Below, in pieces: positions 63,640 to 64,000 of a stretch of DNA of 64,000 nt (positions are counted from its first letter, which is position 1; the number at the start of each line of letters is the position of its first letter). The position numbers were made by a program, and so were the translations under genes. The notes under the pieces are model-generated. The model was given only the letters and a program-made list of their open reading frames with translations, had not been told where the DNA came from and ran no database searches. The DNA is taken from contig NZ_BMTU01000002.1 of assembly GCF_014649835.1 (NCBI RefSeq), positions 655,770-719,769 on the forward strand, given 5' to 3'. The DNA comes from Streptomyces pilosus. GTDB lineage: Bacteria > Actinomycetota > Actinomycetes > Streptomycetales > Streptomycetaceae.

Positions 63640-63765
63640 GTGTCATATGGCCTGTGGCTGGCCAAAGGCGCCGGGGAGGGCACTCCGCCCTTCTGGATCG
63701 TCGTTGTGGCCCTGATCGCGATCGTCGGGGTGGCGTACCTGGTGAGTAAGGCGCGCAAGAGGTGA
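63640..63765 (+). CDS. Single-helix membrane micro-protein
   Basis: A 41-residue protein from GTG 63640, five bases after GGAGG. It has a short polar start (SYGLWLAKGAGEG), one hydrophobic helix (FWIVVVALIAIVGVAYLV) and a basic tail (SKARKR). The longer open frame to 63544 has no better start. Function unknown. Confidence 0.6.
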   Translation: MSYGLWLAKGAGEGTPPFWIVVVALIAIVGVAYLVSKARKR

Positions 63766-63819
63766 CACCATCCGCGAGACACGCATTACGTACGGCACAT
63801 CCGCCCGGCTGTATCCGCA

Positions 63820-63867
63820 GCTCCTCCGGGGCAGGGTGACCCAGAGGGTCCTCTGCCCCGGAGGAGC
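63820..63867. terminator. 15-bp hairpin between convergent genes
   Basis: GCTCCTCCGGGGCAG (63820-63834) pairs perfectly with CTGCCCCGGAGGAGC (63853-63867). The loop itself holds GACCC/GGGTC. It lies between the micro-protein and the convergent monooxygenase gene. Confidence 0.75.
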
Positions 63868-63939
63868 GCGGTCGGCCGGGCGGCGGGTCACCGACGCCCG
63901 GCCGATGCCGATGCCGATGCCGTGTTCGGCCCTCGGGCC

Positions 63940-64000
63940 TCAGTTGAAGTTCACGTCGCTGCACCACATGTAGGCCTGGTCGAGGTGCGAGGCCTGCCAG
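63940..64000 (-). CDS. C-terminal end of a probable AA10 lytic polysaccharide monooxygenase
   Basis: The minus-strand frame ends WQASHLDQAYMWCSDVNFN and stop. AA10 (CBM33) enzymes of streptomycetes finish their catalytic domain with a W(Q/K)ASHxDQxYxxCSDVxF segment, where the Cys forms the last disulphide. Only about 19 residues are in the window; the rest lies beyond 64000. These copper enzymes cleave chitin or cellulose oxidatively. Confidence 0.6.
   Translation of the reverse strand, partial: WQASHLDQAYMWCSDVNFN

Overview
The window is chromosomal DNA of a Streptomyces (or a very close actinomycete). The base composition is very GC-rich, starts are often GTG, and the gene families are typical: a SARP/BTAD regulator, a SAV_915-like protein, a DUF6233 protein, ectABCD, HbpS-SenS-SenR, and MsiK-type sugar ABC systems without their own ATPase. 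I saw no rRNA, tRNA, CRISPR array, intact insertion sequence or large secondary-metabolite cluster apart from ectoine.

Layout. 1-9.7 kb: tail of an unidentified gene, a tandem universal stress protein, a membrane-anchored hydrolase divergent from a GNAT-PaaX regulator pair, an APC permease, a lipoprotein, a glucose dehydrogenase-gluconokinase pair, and a TetR/VOC divergent pair. 10.1-14.1 kb: ectoine/5-hydroxyectoine operon ectABCD followed by two small proteins. 14.2-22.3 kb: BTAD regulator/hydrolase divergent pair, MarR/hydrolase divergent pair with a clear operator, aminopeptidase N, AraC regulator. 22.4-26.3 kb: iron-box-controlled EntS-type exporter, a second methionine aminopeptidase, an SRPBCC protein and a PH-like protein. 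26.3-28.2 kb: a small SOS module of a zinc-ribbon protein, a DUF6233 protein, a LexA-like box and a catalytically degenerate Y-family polymerase. 28.4-35.2 kb: two more universal stress proteins, TIGR04222, holin-like, DUF3618, STAS, monooxygenase and beta-propeller lipoprotein genes. 35.5-40.4 kb: extracellular haem sensor HbpS divergent from SenS-SenR, then two MEDS-domain proteins ending in STAS and in a HATPase. 40.4-43.9 kb: gene fragments and small secreted proteins. 44-47.4 kb: membrane fatty-acid desaturase, its ferredoxin reductase, and a divergent PucR-type regulator. 47.5-48.1 kb: decayed Tn3 transposase. 48.2-62.5 kb: a carbohydrate locus with a LacI regulator, an ABC importer with a GH1 beta-glucosidase, a GH3 beta-glucosidase, a DUF1996 protein and two large secreted discoidin-domain proteins. 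62.5-64 kb: an ADP-ribosylglycohydrolase with an internal deletion, a micro-protein, and the end of a probable AA10 polysaccharide monooxygenase.

How it fits together. Most of the window serves stress and environment sensing (osmoprotection, haem/redox, SOS, universal stress proteins, anti-sigma type switches) and extracellular polysaccharide use. The same palindrome, TGGGAGAGCGCTCTCCCA or a near copy, stands upstream of the GH3 gene and upstream of a secreted beta-helix protein 6 kb away. This suggests one LacI-type repressor controls both. Several fragments (Tn3, alpha/beta hydrolases, PP2C-like, ADP-ribosylglycohydrolase) mark 33-64 kb as an accessory, eroding part of the chromosome. I see no single large system that is clearly new. 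The strongest candidates for follow-up are the SOS-linked degenerate polymerase module, the two-site glycan regulon, and the iron-box micro-ORF coupled to an exporter.
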